From: Nothophaeocryptopus gaeumannii
Lineage: Eukaryota > Ascomycota > Dothideomycetes > Mycosphaerellales > Mycosphaerellaceae
NCBI GenBank assembly: GCA_031771865.1
Contig: JASISA010000023.1
Coordinates: forward strand, 1,674,001 to 1,738,000
Direction: 5' to 3'
DNA: 64,000 nucleotides
In this document: piece after piece, positions 46,801-56,880 of the stretch
Numbering within the stretch: the stretch's first letter is position 1
How the letters are laid out: each line of letters starts with the position of its first letter
Position numbers and translations under genes: made by a program
Notes under the pieces: generated by a model
What the model saw: the letters and a program-made list of their open reading frames with translations, nothing else
Database searches by the model: none
Told to the model about the DNA's origin: nothing

Positions 46801-47150
46801 ATTACAAGGTACTAGGTAGTTAAAACTAAAGATAATCCTACTACTAAGTATATCTAAGAGAGATATAAGTAGATCTAAAGGGAGTATAGAGAAAGGAAAC
46901 GCCTAGTATAGGTATAGGCCTAGAGGACTAGACAAGAGGACACTATAGTATTAGTAGAGAGCTAGGCGATAGATTAAATCTAATAGGGTAACCTAATATT
47001 AAAGGGATAGTAGATATACCTAACCTATAATAAGATATAGCTAACTTAACTTAAGAAGAGATATGCGGCCTAATAAGGCTAAGAACTCCTAGTAGTCTAG
47101 TAAGATAGAGAGAGGGGTAGAAAACTCTATAAGGGATAGTCTAGGCTATA
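43827..47150 (+). mobile_element. RIP-destroyed Tad1-like LINE (second subfamily), with LTR-element remnant at its left
   Basis: TpA-rich sequence with stops in all frames. Degraded LINE motifs are still legible on the plus strand: GDFNL near 44588-44602 (endonuclease), A-GP near 45545 (reverse transcriptase APGPD-type box), LDxxGAFDN near 45946-45972, GFINNSN near 46213-46233 where GFxDD is expected (Asp to Asn is the G-to-A change RIP makes), and LRYIVGxYK near 46708-46735. Order and spacing match endonuclease then RT. The exact left edge (about 44.0 kb) is uncertain. The first 150 bp may belong to the LTR element. Confidence 0.7.
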
Positions 47151-47344
47151 GAGTATAATAGCAATAGTAAAAACACCTCGAACGAATTTGGGGAGGCGGC
47201 ATTACCAAAACCTCAGAACATACGGAACCTATCAAGGCAATACACGCATCCAAAGCACGGCTACACGCCGCTGTTGGCGGGTGCGCAGTCAGCGCTCGAA
47301 AATACTGATTCTCAGCATTAGAAGAAGAGAATTCTCTGCCAAGC

Positions 47345-48740
47345 ATGGCTAGTGCACAAGGCTGTGCTGCCTCAGGCACAGACAACGGACTAGAGCCATT
47401 TCAAGAGGTTACTGAAGAAACTACTACAGGCAGAGATACAGGGAGTATCAATCTAGCTTCCTACCCAACCTCCCAAGAGAAGGGGTATAGAGAGAAGAAC
47501 GCAGCAGTAAACAAGAACCAGCAGGGTCCCCTCTCACCTTGGGAGGCCCTGAAAGAGATTCAGAATGAGGCAGCTGAACTGATGCATCAGAGTCAACACT
47601 CCTCCCTCCAACCAGAGAGGGCAATCCAGATGATTCTGGATATGATTCACTCAACTGCAGCGCGGACCACGAAGCGCACCAACCAGGAAGCCACTCTGGA
47701 ATCTATCCAACGGAGTATTACACAGATTCAGAAGAAGATAGAGCAGAGTCAGGACCAAAGACAACCTGGGCTACAGTCGCAGCCCAACAGCCAGCCCAGC
47801 TGTCTAGCATCAAAGCACAAAGAGCTGCGTGCTCCTCAAGATTCACGTAGACAACGAAGCGACTAGGGCTGAGCTTAGGGATGCTGAAGCTACCCGGATT
47901 GTTTCGCGTTTTACTGCAGAAGGAGGAACTGGGCACATGTAGTCGCAGTCAAGAAGGTCCCCGATGGACTAGTTCTCACGACTACGGACCCTGCAGCAAG
48001 GAACCGAATGGCGGCAGACACCCAAGGCCTAGGCAAGGTCTTGAAGGAGGCAAGAATAGCACAGAAAACCTTCCCAGTCCAAGTCCACTTTGTTACAGTT
48101 GCAGGAAACGACCCTACTACACAGCGGATCCAGTCAATTGAGGAAGACAACAAGCGGCTAATACCCGGAATCCAAGTACAGAATGCCTGGGTGGAAGGGC
48201 CAGAAAGCTATAGCAACGGGAACAAAGAAACAGAGCACTCTAGTAGTCGAACTGAAGACAGTGGAAGCTGCTAGAGCTGCGGTAGAGAAGGGCATTATCA
48301 TCTCCGGAGTGCTCCACGACACTGAAGAATGGGACCACCAATGGACAATAACACAGTGCTTCAACTGCCAAAGATATGGCCATATCGGCACAAGGTGCAC
48401 AAACGGTATGGTGTGTGCAAGGTGTGGAGGAAGCCATAACATAAGAGAATGTGCGCACGAGAAGCTTGCAGAGGCAGACCGATTAAAGCACAGTAAATGC
48501 GGAAATTGCAGTCAGAACCACCCAGCTTGGCACTATATGTGCTCAAAGAGACAAGCAATCAAGGACAAGATTCAGAGCATGAAGAAGATAGGGGCGAGCT
48601 ACATGGCTAAGCTAACCACAGTACTCCTAGCTCTACTTCTCTCTGCCTTCCCTCCTCTACAGCAAGGAGCGAATGGGGAGGGAGAGGACAAACAGCTACC
48701 CGGACAAGCCGCGAATATGTCCCAGGCAGGAGGCCAATAG
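47345..48740 (+). pseudogene. LINE ORF1 (Gag-like, zinc knuckles), frameshifted
   Basis: Nucleic-acid-binding protein of a Tad1-like LINE. Coding sequence moves between frames: an N-terminal part from 47345 (helical, Gln-rich), a middle part with VLLKIHVDNEATRAELRDAE, a segment around 48000-48190, and a C-terminal part to 48740. The last holds three cysteine motifs: CFNCQRYGHIGTRC, CARCGGSHNIREC and CGNCSQNHPAWHYMC. At least three frame changes are visible (near 47.82, 47.94 and 48.2 kb). Confidence 0.8.
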
Positions 48741-48881
48741 GAACAGCAGTAGAGAAGCGAACACTACAGAGGTTTGGGAGGCCAGTTGGGGCGGTGAACA
48801 GGGCTAAGACCATTGTACCGGAGCAAGGACAAGGGTCAATCCGACGAGCAATACAGCGGATCAACCACCAGCTAGTACCCA

Positions 48882-51800
48882 ATGAACACACAACCGACAC
48901 TAAGTATACTGCAGGCAAACGTACGGAAATCACAGGCTACCCACCGGCAGCTACTCGATGACAGCCAGAAAGACATTCTCGCTATCCAGGAGCCATACAC
49001 TAACCCAAGCAATGGAAGAACAGTCACACATCCGAAGTACTATACTGTTGCAGGGGAAGACAAAGACAGGAGAGTCGTATTCTACGTCCATAAGAAGTAC
49101 AGCCTATCCGAATGGTCGCACCGGATTATGAGTAATCAGAAGATCCTAATCTCACTACAAACGACAATAGGAACTGTACACCTCCATAACATCTATAACT
49201 GGGATGCGAGGCTTACAGTGGAGGAGCTTTTAGAAGGTATTGAGGAACCGGGAGAACACGTTCTAGTTGGAGACTTCAATCTTCACCACCGTTGGTGGGG
49301 AGGACCGTTAGTACCACACAGGAGGATCTTAGAGCAAGAGAGCTACGAGAGGCGTGTCGAGACACGCTATACCTAGCGACACCCTAGGCCTTGCTACCTG
49401 GAGAAAGACACCACAGTCCCAAACTGGGACGACGATAGACCTTACTCTTGCAACAGAGGAGATATCAAAGAGGATAACAGCATGTCAGCCAGGCAAGGAA
49501 GACATTGACTCTGATCATATCAGCATAGAGACAACTATTGACATAGGGATACAGGAGGAGACGAGAACAAGATGGATGTGGAAGGACACTAACTGGGAGG
49601 AGTTCAGAGAGACGCTCCAAAAGCTCCTACCTACAGCCGAAGGGATGACAACAAAGGAGGATATAGATAGCACCGTGAGTGATCTCAGCAATGCTCTACA
49701 AAAGACAAGGGACCTTGTTGTCCGGCGTAAAACATATCGGCCGCCAGATCCAAGGAGTGTGCCGGTGGTACTACATGCGATTCAGGAGGCTCGGCAGGCA
49801 AGACGGCATGCACAATGGACAGGGAGCGAGGAGCACTGGAAGGAGTGGAGGGCACGAAACCAGGAGAAAAGAGAACTATCCAGACAGAGAAAAGGAAACA
49901 GTGGAGGACCGCGGTTCACAAAACCGCTAGCGAGCCACAGGGAATGTGGAAGCTGGCTAAGTGGGCAAAGAACAGCGATAGCCCTATTCGACCTCCCCAG
50001 ATGCCTACACTAACACACAATAACGATCAGTTCACGACGGACAGTGCGAAAACAGAGATCCTACGGACAGCCCTTTTCCCAATGCCAGAGCCCGCAGACA
50101 CATCAGACATCGAGAGCACTACATACCCAGAACCTGTCAATATAGCATGCGAAATTACAGAAGAGGAGGTACGAAAAGTAGTCCAAAGACTGCCGAACGA
50201 CAAGGCTCCCGGCCTCGACGAGATACCAAACAGATGCATTAAGAAGTGCCTAGCTCAGCTACTCCCTATCCTCCAACGCATCTTCCAACAGTGTGTTTCA
50301 ATTGGCTACCACCCAGCCCAGTTTCGGAAAGCTAGGACGATTATGCTACAGAAGGCGGGTAAAGACTCATCTACTCCAAAGGGATGGAGGCCTATTGCCC
50401 TTCTATCGTGCATTGGCAAGATACTAGAACAATAGTTGCACGGAAAATAGGACAGGCTGTACGGGAACATAAGTTGCTTCCTCAAAACCAAATGGCGCAA
50501 GCGGGTAGATCGACCGGAGACGCACTACGGTACATCCTTCAAAGCGTTCAGACTGCGTGGAAGAAAGGCAAGGTGGCCTCGGTGTTATCACTTGACATGA
50601 CAGGAGCGTTTGACAAAGTCAATCACGAACGGTTAATCCACAACCTACGGTGCAGGAGGATTCCATACTGGATTACAGCTTTGTAGCGTCATTCCTGAAG
50701 GACAGAGAGACAACAATCGCTATCCCCGGATACGAGTCACCGGCAGCACGAGTGGCATGCGGAATCCCACAAGGAAGCACCATCTCACCTATCCTGTTCC
50801 CTTCTTTACAGCCTCCCTCCTAGAAGGAATGGAATACACGAAGCAGTTGGGTTTGCAGATGATACATACCTCATTGCAGTGTCAAATTCGACAAGAGGTA
50901 CATGCGAGGCACTAGAAAAGGACCACAACAGCTGTCTACAATGGGCCTCAAGACATGGAGCTAAGTTCGCCCCTGAGAAATACAAAGTCATGCACTTTAC
51001 AAGGGGCACAAGGAGCACATCCGAATCCCAGAGAACACCCAACATCCCGTCGCTCCAGAGTGGCCCAGAGGACACAATGAGGGTCCTAGGAGTAATCGTT
51101 GATAAGAGACTCATGGCACGCACAGATAGAGAATACCCTTACAAAAGCAAAACGGCTAGAAGCTGCACTACGACGGATTACTGCTGCTACGTGGGGCGCC
51201 ACGGTAGAGACAGCCCGTAAGCTATATATATCTCAATGATCAGGCCAGCAGTAATGCACGGGAGCGAGGTATGGATGGCAGGAAAGGAGACTGGAATCTC
51301 AAAAATGCTCCAACAAAAGCTACGGGTAATGCAGAATAGATTCCTACGGATAATCCTTGGGGCCTACTGAGCTACACCAACGCGACTGTTACACAAAGAA
51401 CTCCAGATCGAAGACATTACCGAGTATGGGAAGAGAACTGCTATAGCTGCAATGGCTGCGCAGAGGCAGAGGCCGGATATACACCAGGCCATGCAAGAGC
51501 TGAAGGGGCGGATCCTACTAAAGTGCGGACAACTTGGGGCATATAGCAGACGCCTGAGAAAACCATACAGCTCGCCACTAGAGCAGACAGACGAGCAGGC
51601 TACTATCCTACGGTCCCAGCTCTCTCACATAGACAGAGCAGATCCAAAGAAGACTCCGGAAAGCAACATGGACTATCCTCCAGGGCCAGTATGAGCGGGG
51701 ACGAGTCACAGAAGTGGGACAATGCTAGGCGCGAAGGAATCCTCCCACTCGCGTTCAGGACTCATGGAACACCAATACCCGGGAGCTTTATCGAGGGCTT

Positions 51801-52125
51801 AGCAAAGCCCAGGCCGCGATAGTGTTCCAGATACGGTCAGAGACAATTGGCCTTCCTCACTTCCTCCACAAGGTTGGGGTGCCCGACACTAGCCCCTACT
51901 GCGAATGTGGAGATAGAGGACAGCTCGACACACCTTGCCTACTGTACAAACATGCGAGAGAGTAGAAGGGAACTCATCTTAGCCACTAGATGCCAGGACG
52001 CGAGAAGATGGCTTACTGAGTTTCCTAGACAAACCGCAGCGGGCATAAAGGTATCTCCCATAGGACAATTCGAGTGGACCCTCAAACATCTCCCAGAGCA
52101 GGCCGGAGATCTCGAACCCAAGTAA
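48882..52125 (+). pseudogene. LINE ORF2 (AP endonuclease and reverse transcriptase), frameshifted
   Basis: N-terminal endonuclease: LSILQANVRKSQATHRQLL, ILAIQEPY, HNIYNWDA and GDFNLHHRWWGG; after a frame change near 49.37 kb, TTIDLTLAT and DSDHISIE. The reverse transcriptase follows: NDKAPGLDEIPN, WRPIALLSCIGKILEQ (then a TAG stop at about 50433), SLDMTGAFDKVNHERLI, CGIPQGSTISPILF and GFADDTYLIAVS (50849-50884). The C-terminal part shows the LYISMIRPAVMHGSEVW and QNRFLRIILGAY pattern of Tad1-clade elements. At least five frame changes or stops interrupt it. Confidence 0.85.
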
Positions 52126-52337
52126 GGAGGATGATGTTGACTCTGGCGTGTCAGCCAGCTGCCTACGGGCAAACATATTGGTTCTATAGTACCTAAGATG
52201 CAGTAGGGTGTAAGGCATAACAGAGAAGGGAGGAAGTTTTACGCTGTAGGCACTTTCTACAGGGTTTTCTTTTACAACATGTAGATATGCTAGAAGGGGC
52301 ACGGCCTGTAGCTAGCTCGAATACATTTATTATTATT

Positions 52338-53033
52338 ATTAGTTACTATTAGACGCCTCTACTAGCCTTACGTACTTTAGATATAAGGATACTACTATAT
52401 ATATACCCTCTTAGATTATAACTAATATAGTCGACTTAGGATAATTCTAGAGCTCGTAGAGCGTCGTAAACGCTATACTATAGTCTATATACTATAGAAA
52501 GATATATAGCTTCTACGTATAACTAATTATATAGCCGTCCTTTAGATATTCGATATCTATCTCCCTTAGTAGCCTATCTAACTACGCTAGATATAATCGC
52601 ATTATATCGTATATTCTCGATAGTATATTACGCTATATCTAGAGTAAGCGCTTCAGCTACTACGTCGAGACATATAGTACAATACTAGGGATTTCGATTC
52701 AGTTTGTACTATAGGTATACTACTAGGTAGTAGTACTAATAATATATAGGCCTAGCGCTAATGAGCAAGTATTGCTTTAGAGGAGATATATAGTTACGAT
52801 TAGAGCGTGTATATGTAAGAAGGTACTAATATCGAAACATTAGATTTGTTGCTTAATCTTAAAGATTATGTTACTATACTATCTTTAGTAACTATATACG
52901 AGGATTCGAGATTACGACGATATTAGTACTAATCTCGACTATAACATTGGCACCAACCGAACGCGCAGGCCGATATTATGCACTACCTCAATATTGGCCG
53001 AGATTGGCGTTGAGATTGACCTTAATCTCGACA
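52338..53033. mobile_element. RIP-mutated right arm of the DNA element
   Basis: TpA-rich and without open frames. Near its end a second end-like sequence, CAACCGAACG (52953-52962), precedes the true terminal repeat by about 80 bp, so the subterminal region may carry repeated end motifs. Confidence 0.55.
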
Positions 53034-53048
53034 CAACCGAACGAGGCC
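53034..53048 (-). repeat. Right terminal inverted repeat
   Basis: CAACCGAACGAGGCC, followed by the TAA duplication at 53049-53051. Confidence 0.85.
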
Positions 53049-53051
53049 TAA

Positions 53052-53625
53052 GTGAATGAGCCGTCATTGATTGACTCAGGCCAAAGCAGCTCAGCCGAGC
53101 TCTCCTCCTCTCGTCTGACGATCCCCACGCCCCGCACTCTCGCAGCGCACGGGCGCAGATGGATCGAACAGGGGCCAACCTCAAGTCCTCTTTGCATAAT
53201 GGCGGCGGATGGCTGCATCTTACTGTACAGCATAACCACCTTCAGCTTCAAGCGCATGCCTCACTTCGGCCTCAACGCGGATACCCCAATGCGATCGCGT
53301 GCCCAACCGCAAAGTGAAGGCGTTTGATGAAATTGGGTGAGGGAGGCATGAGAGGGTGGGAAGTGGCGTTACTGCATGGTGACGGAGATGTTGCCGGAGA
53401 GCTCACCCAAATTCATTGAATATTGTTGACCTGCCTGGCGACTTGCAGCTACATGTACCAAAGGGAGTTACCCTGGAGTACATACTGCATACTTAATAAT
53501 TCTCCAGCGCTGCAACTTGTCTTTACCATTGCCTTCCTAACCCTCCCAGAATCGACACACTCACCATTCCCGCTGCCTGATCTCAACATTACCTTGAAGG
53601 TCGACGCTACAGCTACCTGCCCAAC
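53052..53625. promoter_or_regulatory. Upstream region of branching enzyme
   Basis: About 570 bp of normal-composition DNA between the transposon and the GBE start. No gene is supported. Before the insertion it was probably joined to the MCX1 upstream sequence. Confidence 0.45.
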
Positions 53626-55860
53626 ATGAACGGGCTGAACGAAGCGTCCGCTGACAGCGTAATGGCTGCGCCTGCCAGCGGCCAGGTCTCTAACGACGGC
53701 ACAGGCGCGTCTACCGTACAGATCCCGTTGTCTTGCACTAACCGATTGGCAGGTATCGTCAAGCTTGACCCATGGCTTGAGCCATTCTCCGGAGCACTTC
53801 GATCGCGATTCTCGAAAGCCCAAAACTGGATCAAGACGATCGAAAAGCACGAAGGCGGTTTGGAGAAGTTCTCACGAGGCTACGAAAAGTTTGGTTTCAA
53901 TGTCGCTCCCGACAATACCATCGTCTACCGAGAGTGGGCGCCGTTTGCACTGCGAGCCTACCTCATTGGCGACTTTAATGCTTGGAATCGAGACAGTCAC
54001 GAGATGAAGCGAGATTCGTTCGGGAGCTGGGAGATCTCACTACCGCCTGTCAACGGACAGCCTGCAATCCCACACGATAGCAAGATCAAGATCAGTTTGG
54101 TTGTGCCAAACGACCCACATAGACAAGAGAGGCTGCCGGCATGGATAAAGCGTGTGACCCAAGATCTGTCGGTGTCGCCAGTCTACGATGCGCGCTTCTG
54201 GAACCCACCAGAGAAGTATCAGTGGAAGAACACTCGCCCATCGAAACCACAGAGTGCCAGGATATACGAAGCACACGTCGGTATCTCTAGCCCAGAGCCA
54301 AAGGTGGCAACGTACAAGGAGTTTACTCAGAACACCTTGCCTCGCATTCGAGATCTTGGATACAACACCATCCAGCTCATGGCTATCATGGAGCACGCCT
54401 ACTATGCCTCCTTTGGGTACCAGATCAACTCCTTCTTTGCCGCGTCTTCTCGATACGGCTTCCCAGACGATCTGAAGGAGCTGATTGACACCGCACATGG
54501 GATGGGCATCACTGTGCTCCTCGACGTCGTGCACTCCCACGCCAGCAAGAACGTGCTGGACGGTCTGAACATGTTCGACAACAGTGATCATCACTACTTC
54601 CACGAGGGCGCCCGTGGACGGCACGAGCTTTGGGATTCGCGGCTCTTTAACTACGGGCACCACGAAGTCCTGCGCTTTCTGCTTTCCAACTTGCGCTTCT
54701 GGATGGAAGAGTACCAATTTGATGGCTTCCGCTTCGACGGCGTGACAAGCATGCTGTACACCCATCACGGAATCGGCACCGGCTTCAGTGGAGGCTACCA
54801 CGAGTACTTTGGACCAAATGTGGACGAAGAGGGCGTGGTGTACCTCATGCTTGCGAATGAGATGCTTCACAATCTCTATCCGAACTCCATCACAATTGCA
54901 GAGGACGTTTCTGGCATGCCAGGTCTGTGCATCAAGCTGAGTCTGGGTGGAATAGGATTCGACTACAGACTTGCCATGGCTGTACCAGATCTTTACATCA
55001 AGTGGCTGAAGGAGAAGCAAGACATTGAGTGGGACATGGGCACCCTCACTTTTACCTTGACGAACCGAAGACACGGCGAGAAGACGATCGCATACGCCGA
55101 GAGCCACGACCAAGCGCTGGTGGGCGACAAGACGCTGCTCTTCTGGTTGTGTGACGCTGAGATGTACACGAACATGTCCACGCTCTCCGAGTTCACTCCC
55201 GTCATTGAGCGCGGCATGGCTCTGCACAAGATGATCCGCCTCATAACTCACGCTCTTGGTGGCGAAGCCTACCTGAACTTTGAAGGTAACGAATTTGGTC
55301 ATCCAGAGTGGCTGGACTTCCCTCGCGAGGGCAACAACAACAGCTTCCACTATGCGCGGAGACAATTCAATTTGGTCGAGGACAAGATGCTCCGGTACCA
55401 CTTCCTGAATGACTTCGATAAGGGCATGCAGTGGACGGAAGAGAAGTACGGCTGGCTTCACTCGCCGCAGGCGTACATCAGCTTGAAGCATGAAGGCGAC
55501 AGGGTCATTGTCTTCGAGCGAGCCGGCTTACTCTGGATCTTCAACTTCCACCCTTCGAATTCCTTCACCGACTATCGCGTTGGCGTTGAGGCTGCAGGAA
55601 CATATAGGGTTGTTCTGGACACCGACGATGCTGCTTTTGGCGGACGCGGACGTGTTCAGAAGGAGACACGCTTCTTCACGACTGACTTCGCCTGGAATGG
55701 CCGCAAGAACTTCTTGCAGGTCTACATCCCAACGCGGACAGCCATGGTGAGTCACAGCTTCTTCGATTTTGACGATTGGAACACTGACTCTTTGCAGGTG
55801 CTCGCTCTCGAGGAGACACTCGATCCGAACTGGAAGTCCCAAGTGAAGCTCGACTTCTAG
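53626..55860 (+). CDS. GLC3: 1,4-alpha-glucan (glycogen) branching enzyme, GH13
   Basis: Makes alpha-1,6 branches in glycogen, in the cytosol. Exons 53626-55746 and 55798-55860 give 727 aa. The 51-nt intron (GTGAGT...CAG) is a multiple of three without a stop, so an unspliced reading would insert 17 residues into the conserved end [18 protein letters not shown]. An N-terminal CBM48 domain ([20 protein letters not shown]) precedes the catalytic barrel. Catalytic residues are Asp371 ([10 protein letters not shown]), Glu426 (IAEDVSGMP) and transition-state Asp495 ([12 protein letters not shown]). DVVHSHAS is the first conserved GH13 region, and [17 protein letters not shown] is strongly diagnostic. 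Length is normal for fungal enzymes (about 680-700 aa plus an N-terminal extension). Confidence 0.96.
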   Translation: MNGLNEASADSVMAAPASGQVSNDGTGASTVQIPLSCTNRLAGIVKLDPWLEPFSGALRSRFSKAQNWIKTIEKHEGGLEKFSRGYEKFGFNVAPDNTIVYREWAPFALRAYLIGDFNAWNRDSHEMKRDSFGSWEISLPPVNGQPAIPHDSKIKISLVVPNDPHRQERLPAWIKRVTQDLSVSPVYDARFWNPPEKYQWKNTRPSKPQSARIYEAHVGISSPEPKVATYKEFTQNTLPRIRDLGYNTIQLMAIMEHAYYASFGYQINSFFAASSRYGFPDDLKELIDTAHGMGITVLLDVVHSHASKNVLDGLNMFDNSDHHYFHEGARGRHELWDSRLFNYGHHEVLRFLLSNLRFWMEEYQFDGFRFDGVTSMLYTHHGIGTGFSGGYHEYFGPNVDEEGVVYLMLANEMLHNLYPNSITIAEDVSGMPGLCIKLSLGGIGFDYRLAMAVPDLYIKWLKEKQDIEWDMGTLTFTLTNRRHGEKTIAYAESHDQALVGDKTLLFWLCDAEMYTNMSTLSEFTPVIERGMALHKMIRLITHALGGEAYLNFEGNEFGHPEWLDFPREGNNNSFHYARRQFNLVEDKMLRYHFLNDFDKGMQWTEEKYGWLHSPQAYISLKHEGDRVIVFERAGLLWIFNFHPSNSFTDYRVGVEAAGTYRVVLDTDDAAFGGRGRVQKETRFFTTDFAWNGRKNFLQVYIPTRTAMVSHSFFDFDDWNTDSLQVLALEETLDPNWKSQVKLDF

Positions 55861-56880
55861 GACTGTGCCTTGTCGAAACTTTGACCTTTGGGCATGAGTC
55901 CCGCGAGATCTCGCGAGCGGACCAAAAGCATTTATGAAGCCGGCGCAGTGATAGTGCAACCGAGCTTGGCGGTTGACGAGGTGCATGAGACGTGTACTAT
56001 TATACCATATAGATAGGATGGCACTAGCCATAGGGCGTAAAAGCTCTCACGAATTCATCGAGTTGTACGGCCGCGAAAGTTTCCACTTTGTAGAGTGTCC
56101 CCGGCCCGGTGGGCAGCGGTTGTGACAAGGATGTACACAGCAAGTCACTGCGATAGGCCAATCTGCGGCGGTAGTTCGATACACAGTACCGCGGCTGATC
56201 TGAGAGCAATTGAGAAAGTACATCCCGATCATTTTCTGGGTTGAAGAAGAGAAGGATGTGCTGACTCCAAGTATGTGAGCTGTATGTGTCCGCAAAACAG
56301 GGAAACAGCGTGGTCTCAGAAGCATGCAGGCGTCTGGTTGGAAGCTTGTCAGAGAGAGTCTGGGGATTGAGGGGAAACTGTACGAGGACACATTGCCACC
56401 ACGTCTTCATCACAGAGCAGCGAACGTAGACGGCTGACGAAGCAAATCACAATAGGTACGACTTCTTCTTCAAATTTGCAGAGACGTTCGATTGCCGCTG
56501 ATGTCGCAGACCTTCACCGGCCCGCCTTCATCTCCTCTCCTCTCGCGAAAAGCTTGAGCCGCGTATCAACAACAACGGCTAACGGCGGACGCAGCGGAGA
56601 TTCTGGGATCACAGCTACCGCATTGGGAATGTATACGCGCAGCACCTTGATAGTTATAAACACCCAAGCTTCCCAGTCGCCTAGTCCCCACCAACTACCA
56701 CCACACTACTCAACTGCTGTAGCCACTCTTGACCACACCTAACTTCCCCCAAGCCAAACATTCCTCGCTTGGACGATTGAAAGAAAATATCGTCCTTGTC
56801 GTCCGTGAAAGGCCCGCTGTCTTCTTACTCTTGCAGCACAGTAGCAAATAAGAAACTTGATACCAGAGAAGCACGCTGTC
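55861..56880. other. Interval between branching enzyme and GABA transaminase
   Basis: About 1 kb with one candidate small gene on the minus strand. The rest is CT-rich upstream sequence of the transaminase. Confidence 0.4.
56024..56410 (-). CDS. Possible small hypothetical protein
   Basis: Open frame of 128 codons from ATG at 56410. Its composition looks protein-like: WWQCVLVQFPLNPQTLSDKL, then HTWSQHILLFFNPENDRDV, and the end VQLDEFVRAFTPYG. Codon choice favours C-ending codons as in neighbouring genes. No domain is recognised. It may be the last exon of a longer gene. Confidence 0.35.
   Translation of the reverse strand: MKTWWQCVLVQFPLNPQTLSDKLPTRRLHASETTLFPCFADTYSSHTWSQHILLFFNPENDRDVLSQLLSDQPRYCVSNYRRRLAYRSDLLCTSLSQPLPTGPGTLYKVETFAAVQLDEFVRAFTPYG

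Larger units (their letters stand above)
47150..52337 (+). mobile_element. Near full-length Tad1-like non-LTR retrotransposon, not RIP-mutated
   Basis: About 5.2 kb with ordinary base composition, flanked by RIP-mutated DNA. ORF1 remnant with CCHC knuckles, then ORF2 remnant with an endonuclease and a reverse transcriptase, and an ATT-repeat tail at the 3' end. Several single-base frameshifts and stops break both ORFs, so this copy is not autonomous as read. No RNase H motif was recognised. The 5' edge is placed where RIP-type sequence stops (about 47150-47165). Confidence 0.88.
40826..53048. mobile_element. PIF/Harbinger-like DNA element enclosing nested retroelements
   Basis: A 12.2-kb island bounded by perfect 15-bp inverted repeats (GGCCTCGTTCGGTTG and its complement) and a 3-bp TAA duplication. 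TAA/TTA duplications with GGCC-type ends characterise PIF/Harbinger elements. Similarity between the ends goes further inward in degraded form (a TTATAGTCGAGATT block on both sides). The host element survives only as RIP-mutated arms (40841-41818 and 52340-53033), split by about 10.5 kb of retroelements. No transposase frame survives. From 40.7 to 43.6 kb and 43.9 to 47.1 kb there is no open frame of 60 codons. Superfamily assignment rests on ends and duplication only. Confidence 0.7.

Noticed and set aside
40702..53051. CRISPR array, tRNA or rRNA genes in the repeat island and elsewhere
   Set aside because: No regularly spaced repeats, no tRNA B-box with a matching cloverleaf and no rRNA core sequences were found. 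The organism is a fungus.
54040..55491. 483-codon open frame antisense to the branching enzyme
   Set aside because: It is a mirror of a highly biased coding sequence. The sense strand has all catalytic motifs and the antisense product resembles nothing.
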